A DNA stretch of 64,000 nt from JAICJC01 sp963709425 (GTDB lineage Bacteria; Actinomycetota; Thermoleophilia; Gaiellales; JAICJC01): positions 137,244 to 201,243 of the forward strand of contig CAVPWG010000006.1 of NCBI GenBank assembly GCA_963709425.1. The letters are read 5' to 3'. Position numbers and translations under genes: made by a program. The notes beneath the pieces were generated by a model. It saw only the letters and a list, made by a program, of their open reading frames with translations. It had not been told where the DNA came from and did not search any database. This document shows, piece after piece, positions 46,779 through 56,060 of this stretch. Each line of letters begins with the position of its first letter. Position 1 is the first letter of the stretch.

Positions 46779-48104
46779 TCAGAAGCGATCCATGTACTGG
46801 CGGATCTCCCAGTCGTGGACCTGCTCGTTGTAGGACGCCCACTCCTCGCGCTTCAGGCCGACGTACTCGGTGAAAATGTGATCGCCCAGCGCCTGGCGCA
46901 TGACGTTGTCGGCCTCGAGCGCATCGAGCGCGTGTGACAGGTCGTGCGGCAGGCTGCCGATCCCGAGCTCGCGGGACTCCGCCTCGGTCATGTGGTAGAT
47001 GTTGCGGTTCACCGGCTCGGGCGGCTTGAGCCCGCGCTTGATGCCGTCGAGGCCGGCCGCCAGCATGCAGGCGAGGGCCAGGTACGGGTTCGCGGTCGGG
47101 TCGGGCGTCCGCAGCTCGATTCGCGTGGAGCGGCCGCGCTTGGCCGGCACGCGGATCGCCGCAGACCGGTTGCCGGGGGACCAGGCGATGTAGACGGGTG
47201 CCTCGTAGCCCGGCAGGAGCCGCTTGTAGGAGTTGACCGTCGGGTTGGCCACCGCGGTGATGGCCGGGATGTGCTCGAGGATGCCGGCGATGTAGGCGCG
47301 GCACTCGGTCGAGAGCTGGAGGTCGTCGCCCTCGTCGAGGAAGGCGTTCTCGTCGCCCCGGGCCAGCGACTGGTTGATGTGCATGCCCGAGCCGTTCTCG
47401 CCGTGGATCGGCTTGGCCATGAACGTGGCGTGCATCCCGTGGCGGGCGGCGATCGTCTTGACCACCATCCGGAACGTGATCAGGTTGTCGGCGGTGGCGA
47501 GCGCATCAGCGTGGCGGAAGTCGATCTCGTGCTGGCCGATCGCGACCTCGTGGTGCGCGGCCTCGATCTGGAAGCCCATCTGCTGGAGCGTGACCTCGAT
47601 GTCGCGCCGGCAGTCCTCGCCGCGGTCGATCGGGGCGACGTCGAAGTACGTCGCGGCGTCGTGCGGGTCGACGGTCGGGTTGCCGTCCCCGTCGAGCTTG
47701 AAGAGGAAGAACTCGGCCTCGGGGCCGACGTTCATCGTGTAGCCCAGGTCGGCGGCCTCCTTCAGCACCCGGCGCAGGTTGGTGCGCGGATCGCCGGCGA
47801 AGGGCTGGCCGTCGGGGTCGGCGACGTCGCAGATCAACCTGGCGGTGCGGGCCGACTCGGTGCCGCGCCACGGGAGCACCGCATACGTCGCCGGGTCCGG
47901 CAAGAAGTACATGTCAGACTGCTCGATCCGCTTGAATCCGCGGATCGACGAGCCGTCGAACATCAGCTCGTTGTCGAGCGCCTTCTCGAGCTCGTCGACG
48001 GGGATGGAAACGTTCTTGACGGCGCCGTATGGCTCGGTGAACTGGAGGCGCACGAAGGCAACGCTGTCGCGCGCGCACTGCTCCAAGACCTCGTGCTTGT
48101 CCAT
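46779..48104 (-). CDS. glnA: glutamine synthetase, GSI-alpha type
   Basis: 441 residues, the short form of class I glutamine synthetase, making glutamine from glutamate, ammonia and ATP. Motifs: FDGSSIRGFKRIEQSDM, NVGPEAEFFLF, AAHHEVAIGQHEID, ENGSGMHINQSL, NPTVNSYKRLLPGYEAP, RIELRTPDPTANPYLALA. The Tyr adenylylation loop of the beta type is absent, and the Arg in GFKRIEQSD matches the residue linked to feedback control in Bacillus-type enzymes. ATG 48104 (MDKHEVLEQC) fits the family; control by GlnR-like or other regulators may act through the repeats at 48125-48196. Confidence 0.97.
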   Translation of the reverse strand: MDKHEVLEQCARDSVAFVRLQFTEPYGAVKNVSIPVDELEKALDNELMFDGSSIRGFKRIEQSDMYFLPDPATYAVLPWRGTESARTARLICDVADPDGQPFAGDPRTNLRRVLKEAADLGYTMNVGPEAEFFLFKLDGDGNPTVDPHDAATYFDVAPIDRGEDCRRDIEVTLQQMGFQIEAAHHEVAIGQHEIDFRHADALATADNLITFRMVVKTIAARHGMHATFMAKPIHGENGSGMHINQSLARGDENAFLDEGDDLQLSTECRAYIAGILEHIPAITAVANPTVNSYKRLLPGYEAPVYIAWSPGNRSAAIRVPAKRGRSTRIELRTPDPTANPYLALACMLAAGLDGIKRGLKPPEPVNRNIYHMTEAESRELGIGSLPHDLSHALDALEADNVMRQALGDHIFTEYVGLKREEWASYNEQVHDWEIRQYMDRF

Positions 48105-48124
48105 GGCCGTCCTTCCGCTGTATT

Positions 48125-48196
48125 CCGGAGCGAGCGTCATCCCTGTGTCCTTCCGCCTGGAGGTACCGACCGGAGCGAGTCTATAGCGTGCTCCGG
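48125..48196. promoter_or_regulatory. repeated CCGGAGCGAG elements between glnA and the MFS gene
   Basis: CCGGAGCGAG occurs at 48125-48134 and 48170-48179. The second copy forms an inverted repeat with GCTCCGG (48190-48196) around TCTATAG, a -10-like element readable on both strands. Likely operators for the divergent glnA/MFS pair. Confidence 0.4.
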
Positions 48197-49387
48197 ATGA
48201 TCCCTCCTCGGTCCCAGGGCTATGACGAGGGTCGCCGAAAAATTCCCCGCAACGTGCGGGCAATGGGCTGGACGAGCCTCGTGAACGACGCCGCGTCGGA
48301 GCTCCTCTACCCGGTCCTGCCGCTGTTTCTCGTCGTCACGCTGCACGCCCCGGCGGCGGCTGTCGGCCTCGTCGAGGGAGCCGCCGGGGCGGCCTCACAG
48401 ATCGTCGGCTACGTCGTGGGCCGGCGGTCGGATCGCATCCATCGGCGGCTCCCGTTCGTATGGGTCGGCTACACCCTTTCGAACATCGCGAAGCCGCTTG
48501 TCGCGCTCGCCCCGGCGTGGGGCTGGGTGCTCGGCGCGCGTGTGCTCGACCGCACCGGGAAAGGCATCCGTACCGCGCCGCGCGACGCGCTCCTGCGCGA
48601 CTCGTCCGACCCCGACCGCGCCGGCGCGACGTTCGGGTACCACCGCTTCATGGATTCGGCCGGTGCGACCGTCGGCCCGCTCCTGGCCCTCGGGCTGCTC
48701 GCCGCCGGGCTCTCGCTCCGACAGGTGATCGCCGTGTCGATCGTTCCGGCCTTCCTCACGATGTTCGCGTTGCGCGCCGTCCGCGAGGCGGCCCCTCGCG
48801 AGGCGCCCCGGAGCGCGCCGCCGCCGACCCGCGACCTGCCGCGCGCGTTCTGGACGTTCAGCGCGGCGTGGGTCGTCTTCTCTCTCGGGAACTCGGCCGA
48901 CGTCTTCCTGCTCCTGCGCGCGAAGGACCTCGGCCTCTCGGCGACCGCGGTGGTGCTCGCCTACGCCCTCTACAACACGCTCTACTCGGGCCTCTCCTGG
49001 CCGCTCGGGCACCTCTCGGACAGCATCGGCCGGCGGCGTCTCCTGGCGGCGGGCCTGGCAGTCTTCGCCGCCGTCTATGCGGGGTTCGGGATCGCCGCCG
49101 GGACCGCGGCGATGTGGCCGCTGTTCGCGCTCTACGGCTGCTACATGGCAGCGACTGACGGCGTCGCCCGAGCGCTCGTCGCAGACCTGTCGCCCACCGG
49201 GCTGCGAGCGACGGCGCAGGGGACGTTCCGCCTCCTGACCGGCGGCGCCGAGGTGATCGCGAGCATCGTCGCCGGCATCCTCTGGTCGAGCGTCGCGCCC
49301 GGCGCCGTGTTCGCCCTCGGCGCCGGTGCCGCGCTCGCGGGCCTGGTGCTCCTCACCGCTTGGGGCCGGCCAACCTCAACGCACTAG
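48188..49387 (+). CDS. MFS transporter, 12-TM
   Basis: About 399 residues with roughly 12 membrane helices. GWTSLVNDAASELLYPVLPL opens the first helix, and motif-A-like loops are VVGRRSDRIHRRLPFVWVG and HLSDSIGRRRLLAAG. DRTGKGIRTAPRDALLRDS is the conserved loop of a family of uncharacterised MFS permeases close to drug/sugar exporters. Start uncertain: GTG 48188, ATG 48197 or an internal ATG at 48263. Divergent from glnA; the membrane protein at 49402 follows after 14 bp. Confidence 0.85.
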   Translation: MLRMIPPRSQGYDEGRRKIPRNVRAMGWTSLVNDAASELLYPVLPLFLVVTLHAPAAAVGLVEGAAGAASQIVGYVVGRRSDRIHRRLPFVWVGYTLSNIAKPLVALAPAWGWVLGARVLDRTGKGIRTAPRDALLRDSSDPDRAGATFGYHRFMDSAGATVGPLLALGLLAAGLSLRQVIAVSIVPAFLTMFALRAVREAAPREAPRSAPPPTRDLPRAFWTFSAAWVVFSLGNSADVFLLLRAKDLGLSATAVVLAYALYNTLYSGLSWPLGHLSDSIGRRRLLAAGLAVFAAVYAGFGIAAGTAAMWPLFALYGCYMAATDGVARALVADLSPTGLRATAQGTFRLLTGGAEVIASIVAGILWSSVAPGAVFALGAGAALAGLVLLTAWGRPTSTH

Positions 49388-49401
49388 ACTCCCGCGCCGA
49401 C

Positions 49402-50862
49402 ATGCGGGCTCGTACCCCACCGGTGCTCGCCGCGGCCGCCGCGATGGGCGTCATGGGCCTGGCGGCCCCGGCCACGGCCGACGCCCACGCGATCGGCACC
49501 GTCACCTACCAGTCCCCGGTGCCCCTGTGGCTGTACGTGCTCGCGGGCGCTGTCGCGGTCGCCGCGTCGGTGCCGGCTGCCGCCGTCGCCGACACGCGGA
49601 TCGGCAGCCACGTCGGCCCGAACCTGTATCGGCCCGGCTCCGGCCGGCTCATCCGCGTCGCCCAGATCGTCACCGCGGCGCTGCTGGTGGAGATCATCCT
49701 CGCCGGGATCTTCGGCTCCGAGGAGTTCGCGAGCAATCCGGCGACGGTGCTCGTCTGGGTCGACCTGTGGGTCGGGCTGGGCCTGGTCGCGGCGATCTTC
49801 GGCCACGTGTGGGATCTGGTGAATCCCCTCCGCCTCCTCGGCGACCTCGTCGACCGGGTGAACCCACAGCCGCCGCTCGTGTATCCGGAGGCGCTGGGCC
49901 AGTGGCCCGCGGTGGCCGCCCTCGCTGCCTTCGGCTGGATGGAGCTCGCCTGGCCGGGCGGGAGCCACCCGTTCGACCTGGCGCTCGTGATCGTGCTCTA
50001 TCTGCTCGTGCAGGTCATCGGGATGGCGCTGGTCGGCGCCGGCGTCTGGCTCGAGCGGGCCGAGCTGTTCACGGCGTTCAGCCGGCTCATGGCCCGCGTC
50101 TCGCCCTTCGAGTGGTACATCGTCTCGGAGCGGCCGTGCCCCGCCGACCTGCACGACCCCGGCGAGGTCGCCGGCTGCGGGGCGTGCTGGCGGCAGGCGG
50201 CGCCGGACGAGCGCGGCATTCGCTGGCGCGGCTTCACGTCCGGCGCATGGCGCGATCTCCCGCTCCTGCCCGGCGGCGCGGCGATGATCGTCGTCCTGCT
50301 GTCGATCGTGCTCTTCGACGGCTTCGCCGAGACGATGCGGTTCACGGATGTGGCGCAGTGGATCCACCGCCACTGGGCATCGCTTCCCGACACGGGCCTT
50401 CGGACGCTCATGATGATCGGCTTCGTCGTCCCGCTGGCGGCGATCTTCGCGGTCGTGGCGGCCGCGGTGGGCCTCCGCGGGCGCGGCTTTCGCGACGCCG
50501 TCGATCGGTACGCCCCAACGCTCATGCCGATCGTGGCCGCCTACTTCGCGGCGCATTACCTGCTCTACCTCGTGAGCTACGGGCAGCTCACGTGGAAGGT
50601 GATCATCGATCCGCTCGAGCGCGACTGGGTGCCGGACCTCGGGGCATGGACCGGCTACCCCTCCGGCGCCGTCTGGGCGTTCCAGGTCATCGTGATCGTG
50701 CTCGGGCACATCTGCGCGATCTTTGCCGCGCACCGCATCGCGCTCAGAGGCGCCCCACGGCGCGGCGCGGCCGTCTGGGTGCAGGCGCCCCTGATCGCGC
50801 TCATGATCGCCTACACCGTGCTCGGGCTCTGGATCCTCGGTCAGGCCTACACGAGCGGGTAG
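49402..50862 (+). CDS. multi-pass membrane protein of unknown function
   Basis: 486 residues from ATG 49402. A signal-like first helix (VLAAAAAMGVMGLAAPATAD ending in AHA) is followed by about nine membrane segments, e.g. WLYVLAGAVAVAASVPAAAV and ALLVEIILAGIFG. A cytoplasmic or external loop carries two Cys pairs (SERPCPADLHDPGEVAGCGA, then C) that might bind a metal. The His-rich and aromatic character recalls uncharacterised actinobacterial integral membrane proteins. It follows the MFS gene by 14 bp and may be co-transcribed. Confidence 0.75.
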   Translation: MRARTPPVLAAAAAMGVMGLAAPATADAHAIGTVTYQSPVPLWLYVLAGAVAVAASVPAAAVADTRIGSHVGPNLYRPGSGRLIRVAQIVTAALLVEIILAGIFGSEEFASNPATVLVWVDLWVGLGLVAAIFGHVWDLVNPLRLLGDLVDRVNPQPPLVYPEALGQWPAVAALAAFGWMELAWPGGSHPFDLALVIVLYLLVQVIGMALVGAGVWLERAELFTAFSRLMARVSPFEWYIVSERPCPADLHDPGEVAGCGACWRQAAPDERGIRWRGFTSGAWRDLPLLPGGAAMIVVLLSIVLFDGFAETMRFTDVAQWIHRHWASLPDTGLRTLMMIGFVVPLAAIFAVVAAAVGLRGRGFRDAVDRYAPTLMPIVAAYFAAHYLLYLVSYGQLTWKVIIDPLERDWVPDLGAWTGYPSGAVWAFQVIVIVLGHICAIFAAHRIALRGAPRRGAAVWVQAPLIALMIAYTVLGLWILGQAYTSG

Positions 50863-50865
50863 ACG

Positions 50866-52059
50866 TCAGACCTCCTCGGCCGCCGTCGCGAGCTCGCACG
50901 CGACTTCCTTGACGTCGCGGTTTGCATTCCATACCTGCTCCTGACGCTCGGCGCCCGTCCCCTTCTCGAGGATCGCGTCGATCCCCGCCAGGGCCTCCGC
51001 GCATCTCAACTCGCGCGCAATCGGCTTCAGCTCGCGCAGCCGCCGCCTGACGAGCGTCCTCGCGGGCATCTTGACGCGCTTGCCTGCAGACAGATCCATC
51101 AGCGGCGCGTCGAGGCCGTAGCGCGCGGCGAGCCACTTGTTCTCGGCCATCAGCATGCGGTGATACGAGAGCACCGGCTCCCCGGCCTGGAACCGGTCCA
51201 GCAGGTGCTTGACGAGGCACTGCACGTAGGCCGCCAGCGCGATCGTGTCCTCGATGCGAGTCTGGCAGTCCATGACGCGCACCTCGAGCGTGCCGAAGCG
51301 GGGGTGCGGGCGGACGTCCCACCACAGGTGCGTGTAGTCGCCGATCGCCCCGGTCGCCTCCATGAAGCCGACGGCGTTGGCGTAGTCGTCGTAGCTCTCG
51401 AAGCGCGGCGGCAGGCCGCTGCGCGGGAAGGCGGCGAAGATCATGGACCGGGTCGAGGCCAGGCCCGTGCGTTCGGCGCGCCAGAACGGCGAGTTCGCCG
51501 AGAGCGCGAGCAGCACCGGGAGCTCGATGAGGACGCCCTCCATGACCGCCAGGGCCGCCTCGGGCGTCGGCACCGCCACGTGGACGTGCATGCCGAAGAC
51601 GAGCTCGCGCCGCGCGACGTACTGCAGCATCTCCACGAGCGCTCGATAGCGGTCGCGCGCGGTGATCTTCTGGTGCTCATAGAGCGAGAAGGGGTGCGTG
51701 CCGGAGGCGGCGAGGCGCATACCCTCCTCCCGGGCATGCTCGGCAACGTAGGCCCGGATGTGCCGTAGGTCGGCCTCGGCGGCCGGCACGTCCTCGCAGA
51801 CAACCGTCCCGGACTCGAGGACGCACTGCATGAGCTCAGGTTTAAGACGGTCGGCGAATTCGCTGTCGGCGGCCTTCTCGAGCAGGGGCTCGACTCCTGA
51901 CACGAGGTCCCAGCTCTCCGGGTCGACGAGCATGTACTCCTCCTCGACGCCCACGGTGAGTGGCGGCCCCGCGCCGAAGCGGTGATCGAGGACGCTTGAA
52001 CGCGTCCCCCCCTTGCCCCCTCCGGCAGCGTGCGACATGGAGGCGTGGTTGTACCCCAT
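50866..52059 (-). CDS. carboxylate-amine ligase (GCS2/YbdK family)
   Basis: About 397 residues, glutamate-cysteine-ligase type 2 fold: VGVEEEYMLVDPESWDL, LESGTVVCEDVPAAEADLRH, VFGMHVHVAVPTPE and THLWWDVRPHPRFGTLEVRV. Members ligate glutamate to an amine such as cysteine with ATP. Actinobacteria usually make mycothiol, so the product here is open. GTG or ATG near 52059; another possible start (ATG 52038) would shorten the protein by 7. Ends 3 bp before the convergent membrane protein stop. tRNA-Leu lies 40 bp upstream on the other strand. Confidence 0.9.
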   Translation of the reverse strand: MGYNHASMSHAAGGGKGGTRSSVLDHRFGAGPPLTVGVEEEYMLVDPESWDLVSGVEPLLEKAADSEFADRLKPELMQCVLESGTVVCEDVPAAEADLRHIRAYVAEHAREEGMRLAASGTHPFSLYEHQKITARDRYRALVEMLQYVARRELVFGMHVHVAVPTPEAALAVMEGVLIELPVLLALSANSPFWRAERTGLASTRSMIFAAFPRSGLPPRFESYDDYANAVGFMEATGAIGDYTHLWWDVRPHPRFGTLEVRVMDCQTRIEDTIALAAYVQCLVKHLLDRFQAGEPVLSYHRMLMAENKWLAARYGLDAPLMDLSAGKRVKMPARTLVRRRLRELKPIARELRCAEALAGIDAILEKGTGAERQEQVWNANRDVKEVACELATAAEEV

Positions 52060-52099
52060 TTCGGGGCGCTTGCCAACGTCGGCAGTACTATGGGCGCAG

Positions 52100-52376
<277 letters not shown>

Positions 52377-52610
52377 TCAGCCCTTCTTCGGTGGCGTGGT
52401 GGTTCGGCGGCCTGATCGTCGCTTGCTGCTTGGAACGATGCGCAGCGCGCCGTCTGTCGGCGAGATGATGCTCCACCCGCCAGTGTCCCAGCGCACCTGG
52501 TAGCGCGGCGGCGGCGACTCTGCCAGCACCGCCTCGATTGTCCCCATTCGCTCTGGAGCGTGCGCGCTCTTGGACTGCACTGCTACGCGATCTCCGACGA
52601 TGGCGGCCAT
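52377..52610 (-). CDS. DUF1918 protein
   Basis: 77-residue protein beginning MAAIVGDRVAVQSKSAHAPE, with GTIEAVLAESPPPRYQVRWD and GGWSIISPTDGALRIVP: the SH3-like beta barrel of DUF1918, a family common in Actinobacteria and often near stress genes. C-terminal tail basic (SSKRRSGRRTT). ATG 52610 is preceded by a strong ribosome binding site (AGGAGGA). Function unknown. Confidence 0.9.
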   Translation of the reverse strand: MAAIVGDRVAVQSKSAHAPERMGTIEAVLAESPPPRYQVRWDTGGWSIISPTDGALRIVPSSKRRSGRRTTTPPKKG

Positions 52611-52725
52611 CTCTTCCTCCTGTAAGCGTGGTACCGATCGGCGGCCGCTTCTACGCGTCGCCTGGCGCGGACTCTGCGGGGTTATCTGGCGACGCCCTCT
52701 GGATAGTGAGCGTCGCCAGACGTGT

Positions 52726-53166
52726 CTAGCTGGTGATCTCGATCTTGTGCGGCGTTTCGACCGTCGGTCGGGGCACCGTCACCTTCAACTCGCCATCGTG
52801 GAACGTCGCCGTGATCTCGTTCTCGCTGACGTCCTCGGGCATCATGAAGCTGCGGGTGAACTTGCCGTAGGTGCGTTCCCGCGACAAGTGGCCCTCGTAG
52901 TTGTCCTCGTGCTGCTCGCGGCGTTCGCCGGTTATCGTGAGCGTGCGGCCGTGCAACTCGATCGAGACGTCCTCTCTCGTCGTGCTCGGCATGTCGAGCT
53001 TGAAGACGATCGCGTCCCCGGTCTGCTCGATGTCCGTGGCCGGCACCCACGACACCACCTCTTGACGACCACCACCGGGCAACGTCCGACCAAGGACACG
53101 ATCGATCTCGCGCTGCACCTGCGCGATCTGCTGGAACGGATCCCAGCGAGTGAGTGTGGTAGCCAT
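52726..53166 (-). CDS. Hsp20-family small heat shock protein
   Basis: 146 residues. MATTLTRWDPFQQIAQVQRE start, alpha-crystallin domain with VSWVPATDIEQTGDAIVFKL, LDMPSTTREDVSIELHGRTL and the closing GELKVTVPRPTVETPHKIEI. ATP-independent holdase preventing aggregation. GGGAGG precedes ATG 53166. The 115-bp space to the DUF1918 gene suggests separate or joint stress control; I found no CIRCE or HAIR element upstream. Confidence 0.95.
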   Translation of the reverse strand: MATTLTRWDPFQQIAQVQREIDRVLGRTLPGGGRQEVVSWVPATDIEQTGDAIVFKLDMPSTTREDVSIELHGRTLTITGERREQHEDNYEGHLSRERTYGKFTRSFMMPEDVSENEITATFHDGELKVTVPRPTVETPHKIEITS

Positions 53167-53722
53167 CGTGCCTCCCTTTGTGGAATGGGGGCCGAGGCTC
53201 GGGCGGCAATCGACTGTCGTCAGGGCCGCGACTCGTGCGGATTGCATCATACTCCCTTCGCCGCCGCACTGCGGCAGTCGTTCTCGGTCGCTGAAACCCT
53301 GCTCCGCCGGCGGCATGGCGAGCGGCACCTCAGCCATCGCACCGGCTGGCTTCGCGCGCTGGGGTCGGATCAAGTCGGTTGACGAGCTAGAAGAGGCGCC
53401 AAAGCGGCGCTGATCCCTCCAGGCGATTGCGAAAGCGGAGGCCGTGACGGGGAATGCGGCGCGGCTGGTCAGAGCGCCCACGCCGTGCCAATGCAAGGCG
53501 CCGGGAGAGGAGGGGCCTGGCGGCGATGCTACGCGCGTCGGCAGCACCGGGGCGGAAACGATCGCATCTGGGTGAAAGGAGCCGCGGGCGGCGCGGCGAC
53601 GGAGTGCGACTCATGGCGACCGGCGGTCGGGTGGTCTGTCGATCGCCACGATCGGGGCGTTTGTGCTGACGCGGTGTGAGGGAGAAAATGCGCCTCTAGA
53701 GCCTGACCGGAGGGTTGCGGCG
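53167..53722. other. intergenic region between hsp20 and the hydrolase
   Basis: About 555 bp without a supported gene. On the minus strand a TATGAT element near 53244-53250 could be the hsp20 -10; no matching -35 was seen. Short open frames on both strands lack recognisable features. Confidence 0.35.
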
Positions 53723-54532
53723 ATGCCCAAAGTGACTGTCAATATGACCGAGCTGTATTACGAGATCCGGGGTGCCGGGCCGCCGGTGCTGTTGATTATG
53801 GGAGCAACGGGAGATGGCGGCCACTTCGACGCGCTGGCGGACGTGCTGGCCGACGAGTTCACGCTCGTCCGCTATGACCGGCGCGGCAACGGGCGCAGTC
53901 CGACTCCGGACGGCTGGGAGACGACCTCGCCGGAGGAGCAGGCCGATGATGCGGCGGGCCTGTTGGATGCGCTCGGGACCGGGCCTGCGGCGGTGTTCGG
54001 CACGAGCAGCGGCGGCGTCTATGCGCTGTGTCTGATGGTGCGTTATCCGGGATCGGTGCGCGGTGCGATTCTGCACGAGCCGGGCTTGTATGCCCTGGTC
54101 GACGACTTCGACGCTGTTCGAGCCCCGGTGCGGGCGGTGGTTCAGAAGGCAATGGCGGCCGGTGGGCTGCCTGCTGCCGTGGAGCGCTTCTGGTGCTACG
54201 TGGCCGGCGACGACGGCTGGAGCCGGCTATCGCCGGCGCTTCGTGAGCGCCTGCGCGCCACCGCCGGCACGTTGTTCGAGGTCGAGCTTGGGACGTACGA
54301 GCTGTACCTCCCCAGCGAGCAGGCGCTGGCCGCGCTGGCCGCGCCCGTGAGCCTGCTCATCAGCGAAGACGGCCTGCCCTTCTCCCCCGAGATCACCGGT
54401 CGGCTCGGCCAGCGGCTGGGCGTAGATGTCACCACCATCCCGGGCACGCACGCGGCATACCACGACCATCCTCGGGAACTCGCGGAGTCCATCCGGCCGT
54501 TCCTCCGTGAGGTCGCCGGGGTGCGCGCCTGA
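53723..54532 (+). CDS. alpha/beta-fold hydrolase
   Basis: 269-residue hydrolase starting MPKVTVNMTELYYEIRGAGP. Nucleophile elbow GTSSGG (FGTSSGGVYALCLMV) near residue 96, acid in the region SLLISEDGLPFS and catalytic His in GTHAAYHDHPREL. The usual HG oxyanion motif is replaced by MGATGDGG. Resembles hydrolases of esters or lactones; substrate unknown. ATG 53723 is preceded by GGAGGG. Confidence 0.9.
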   Translation: MPKVTVNMTELYYEIRGAGPPVLLIMGATGDGGHFDALADVLADEFTLVRYDRRGNGRSPTPDGWETTSPEEQADDAAGLLDALGTGPAAVFGTSSGGVYALCLMVRYPGSVRGAILHEPGLYALVDDFDAVRAPVRAVVQKAMAAGGLPAAVERFWCYVAGDDGWSRLSPALRERLRATAGTLFEVELGTYELYLPSEQALAALAAPVSLLISEDGLPFSPEITGRLGQRLGVDVTTIPGTHAAYHDHPRELAESIRPFLREVAGVRA

Positions 54533-54534
54533 CG

Positions 54535-54872
54535 CGTTGGTGCCGCGCCAACAGCGAGCGGCGCAACGCAACCACCATCGGCGTACGGTGCCTCGGTTGA
54601 GACCTCGGACGCGGTCCGTGTGCTCGGCCTTCGCCGACACCATGATGATCGGGAGATCGGGATCCCACGGGTCGTTGACCGCATCGCCCTGGCGGACTCG
54701 GCGGCAGACGTCATAGCCGCTCATGTCTGGGAGGACGACGTCGAGCAAAGGGGACGTCGGGGCGCGACGCCGCGAGGACGTCGATGGCCTCGCCGCCGCT
54801 CGCGGCGGTGATGACGGTGAAGTCGTCGGCGCGGAGGTTCTCGGCGAGGAAAGGACAGGCCCTCGCAACCAT
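54535..54872 (-). pseudogene. decayed response-regulator receiver domain
   Basis: Fragments of a receiver domain in two frames: FLAENLRADDFTVITAASGG and EAIDVLAASRPDV, then LLDVVLPDMSGYDVCRRVRQ (phosphoacceptor Asp) and PIIMVSAKAEHTDRVRGLNR. The first acidic cluster is lost, a frame change lies near 54750, and after GLNRG the stretch with the conserved Lys is missing; a few residues of what follows (AARCWRGTNASGAHPG) resume the pattern. No output domain. A dead remnant, not just a base error. Confidence 0.6.
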
Positions 54873-55363
54873 GCGGAAACCCGCATTCCTCCACGGTCTC
54901 CAACGCCGTAGACGCCCCAGAATGCTACGCCCGTGTGGTCTCGGTGTGGTCTCGGAATCCGACCTGACTTGGAGAAGCCTGTCCGATGACACTGACCGAC
55001 GCGGCTGGGCGCGCCGTTAGGGGTTGGCGCAGTCGGCTACGGCGCACGAAAACCCCTGCTCCAAACGCCCGGGAAGCGGGCGGCGTACACGGACTCGGCG
55101 GGCGCGATCTCGGTTCCGCTGGAGATGTCCTTTGTTCCCAGATCAGGTTCCGCTGTGGATCGTCGCGGTCAACGCGACGCCTGATCTCCGCGCCTACCGG
55201 TTCTTCCGCTTCTGCCCGCCAGACGCTCGAGTCCGCGCCGCGGCTGTGCCGGGCTGATCGCGGGCGGCTCGTTGGGGCGAGATTGGGATCCGGCGCGACG
55301 TCGGAATCCGCTCGTTGCCCGCGTCAGTACCGGCGACCAGACCCAAATGAAAAGGACAGTCAC
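54873..55363. other. intergenic region upstream of the Rieske gene
   Basis: About 490 bp. I see no supported gene or RNA here; frames through it do not resemble proteins. Confidence 0.35.
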
Positions 55364-56014
55364 ATGAGCGATCGACGAAACGGCACGACGCGGCGCGGCT
55401 TCCTGAGCGTCGCGACGGTTGGGGTAGGCGCCGCGATCGGCGGCGCGATCGCCGTCCCGGCGGCCGGGTATGCGCTTGCCTCCGGCGGCCAGGAGGCGAC
55501 ATTCACACCCGTGTCTCTCGGCCCCATCGGGAGGTTCACCGCCGAGTCGGGATTCGACCCGACCGCTGCGAGCTACATCGAGGATCCCGCGCAGCCGCTG
55601 GTCTCGAGCGGCCTGGCGTATGTCCACCACACCGGCGGTCAAAGCCGCGACTGGCTCGCGCCGGACGCGATGTTCGTCGTCTTCTCGAACCGCTGCACCC
55701 ACGTCGGATGTCCGGCCCAGGCAACAGGGGTCGGGTTCGGATGCCCGTGCCACGGAAGCCAGTTCGACCAGCAGGGGGCGCGCATCGCCGGCCCGGCGGT
55801 GCGGCCGCTCGACCGGTTCCAGTGGGAGATCCGGCCCGACGGCAACCTCTGGATCACCCAGCGCTGGAGCGTCCTCATCGAAGGCGGCCAGGTGCGCTAC
55901 TACCCGGTCAAGTCGCCCGGCCAGCCGCTCACCGGCCAACTTCCGTGGGCGACCGCCGACATCCTGTACCCGGCCGTCACGTACAGCCACGGGGCGGTGC
56001 CCAAGGCCCGATAG
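55364..56014 (+). CDS. Tat-exported Rieske 2Fe-2S protein
   Basis: 216 residues. N-terminal twin-arginine signal (TTRRGFLSVATVGVGAAIGG), then a Rieske domain with the cluster ligands in NRCTHVGCPA and GCPCHGSQFDQQG (two Cys, two His). Same make-up as the Rieske subunit of bc-type complexes (QcrA), but no cytochrome b or c gene is adjacent, so it is an orphan. AAAGGAC precedes ATG 55364. Location would be the outer face of the cytoplasmic membrane. Confidence 0.92.
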   Translation: MSDRRNGTTRRGFLSVATVGVGAAIGGAIAVPAAGYALASGGQEATFTPVSLGPIGRFTAESGFDPTAASYIEDPAQPLVSSGLAYVHHTGGQSRDWLAPDAMFVVFSNRCTHVGCPAQATGVGFGCPCHGSQFDQQGARIAGPAVRPLDRFQWEIRPDGNLWITQRWSVLIEGGQVRYYPVKSPGQPLTGQLPWATADILYPAVTYSHGAVPKAR

Positions 56015-56060
56015 CGCCCGGGAGGGCTCAGGCGGGGAGGCGGACGACCGACTCCCTTCA

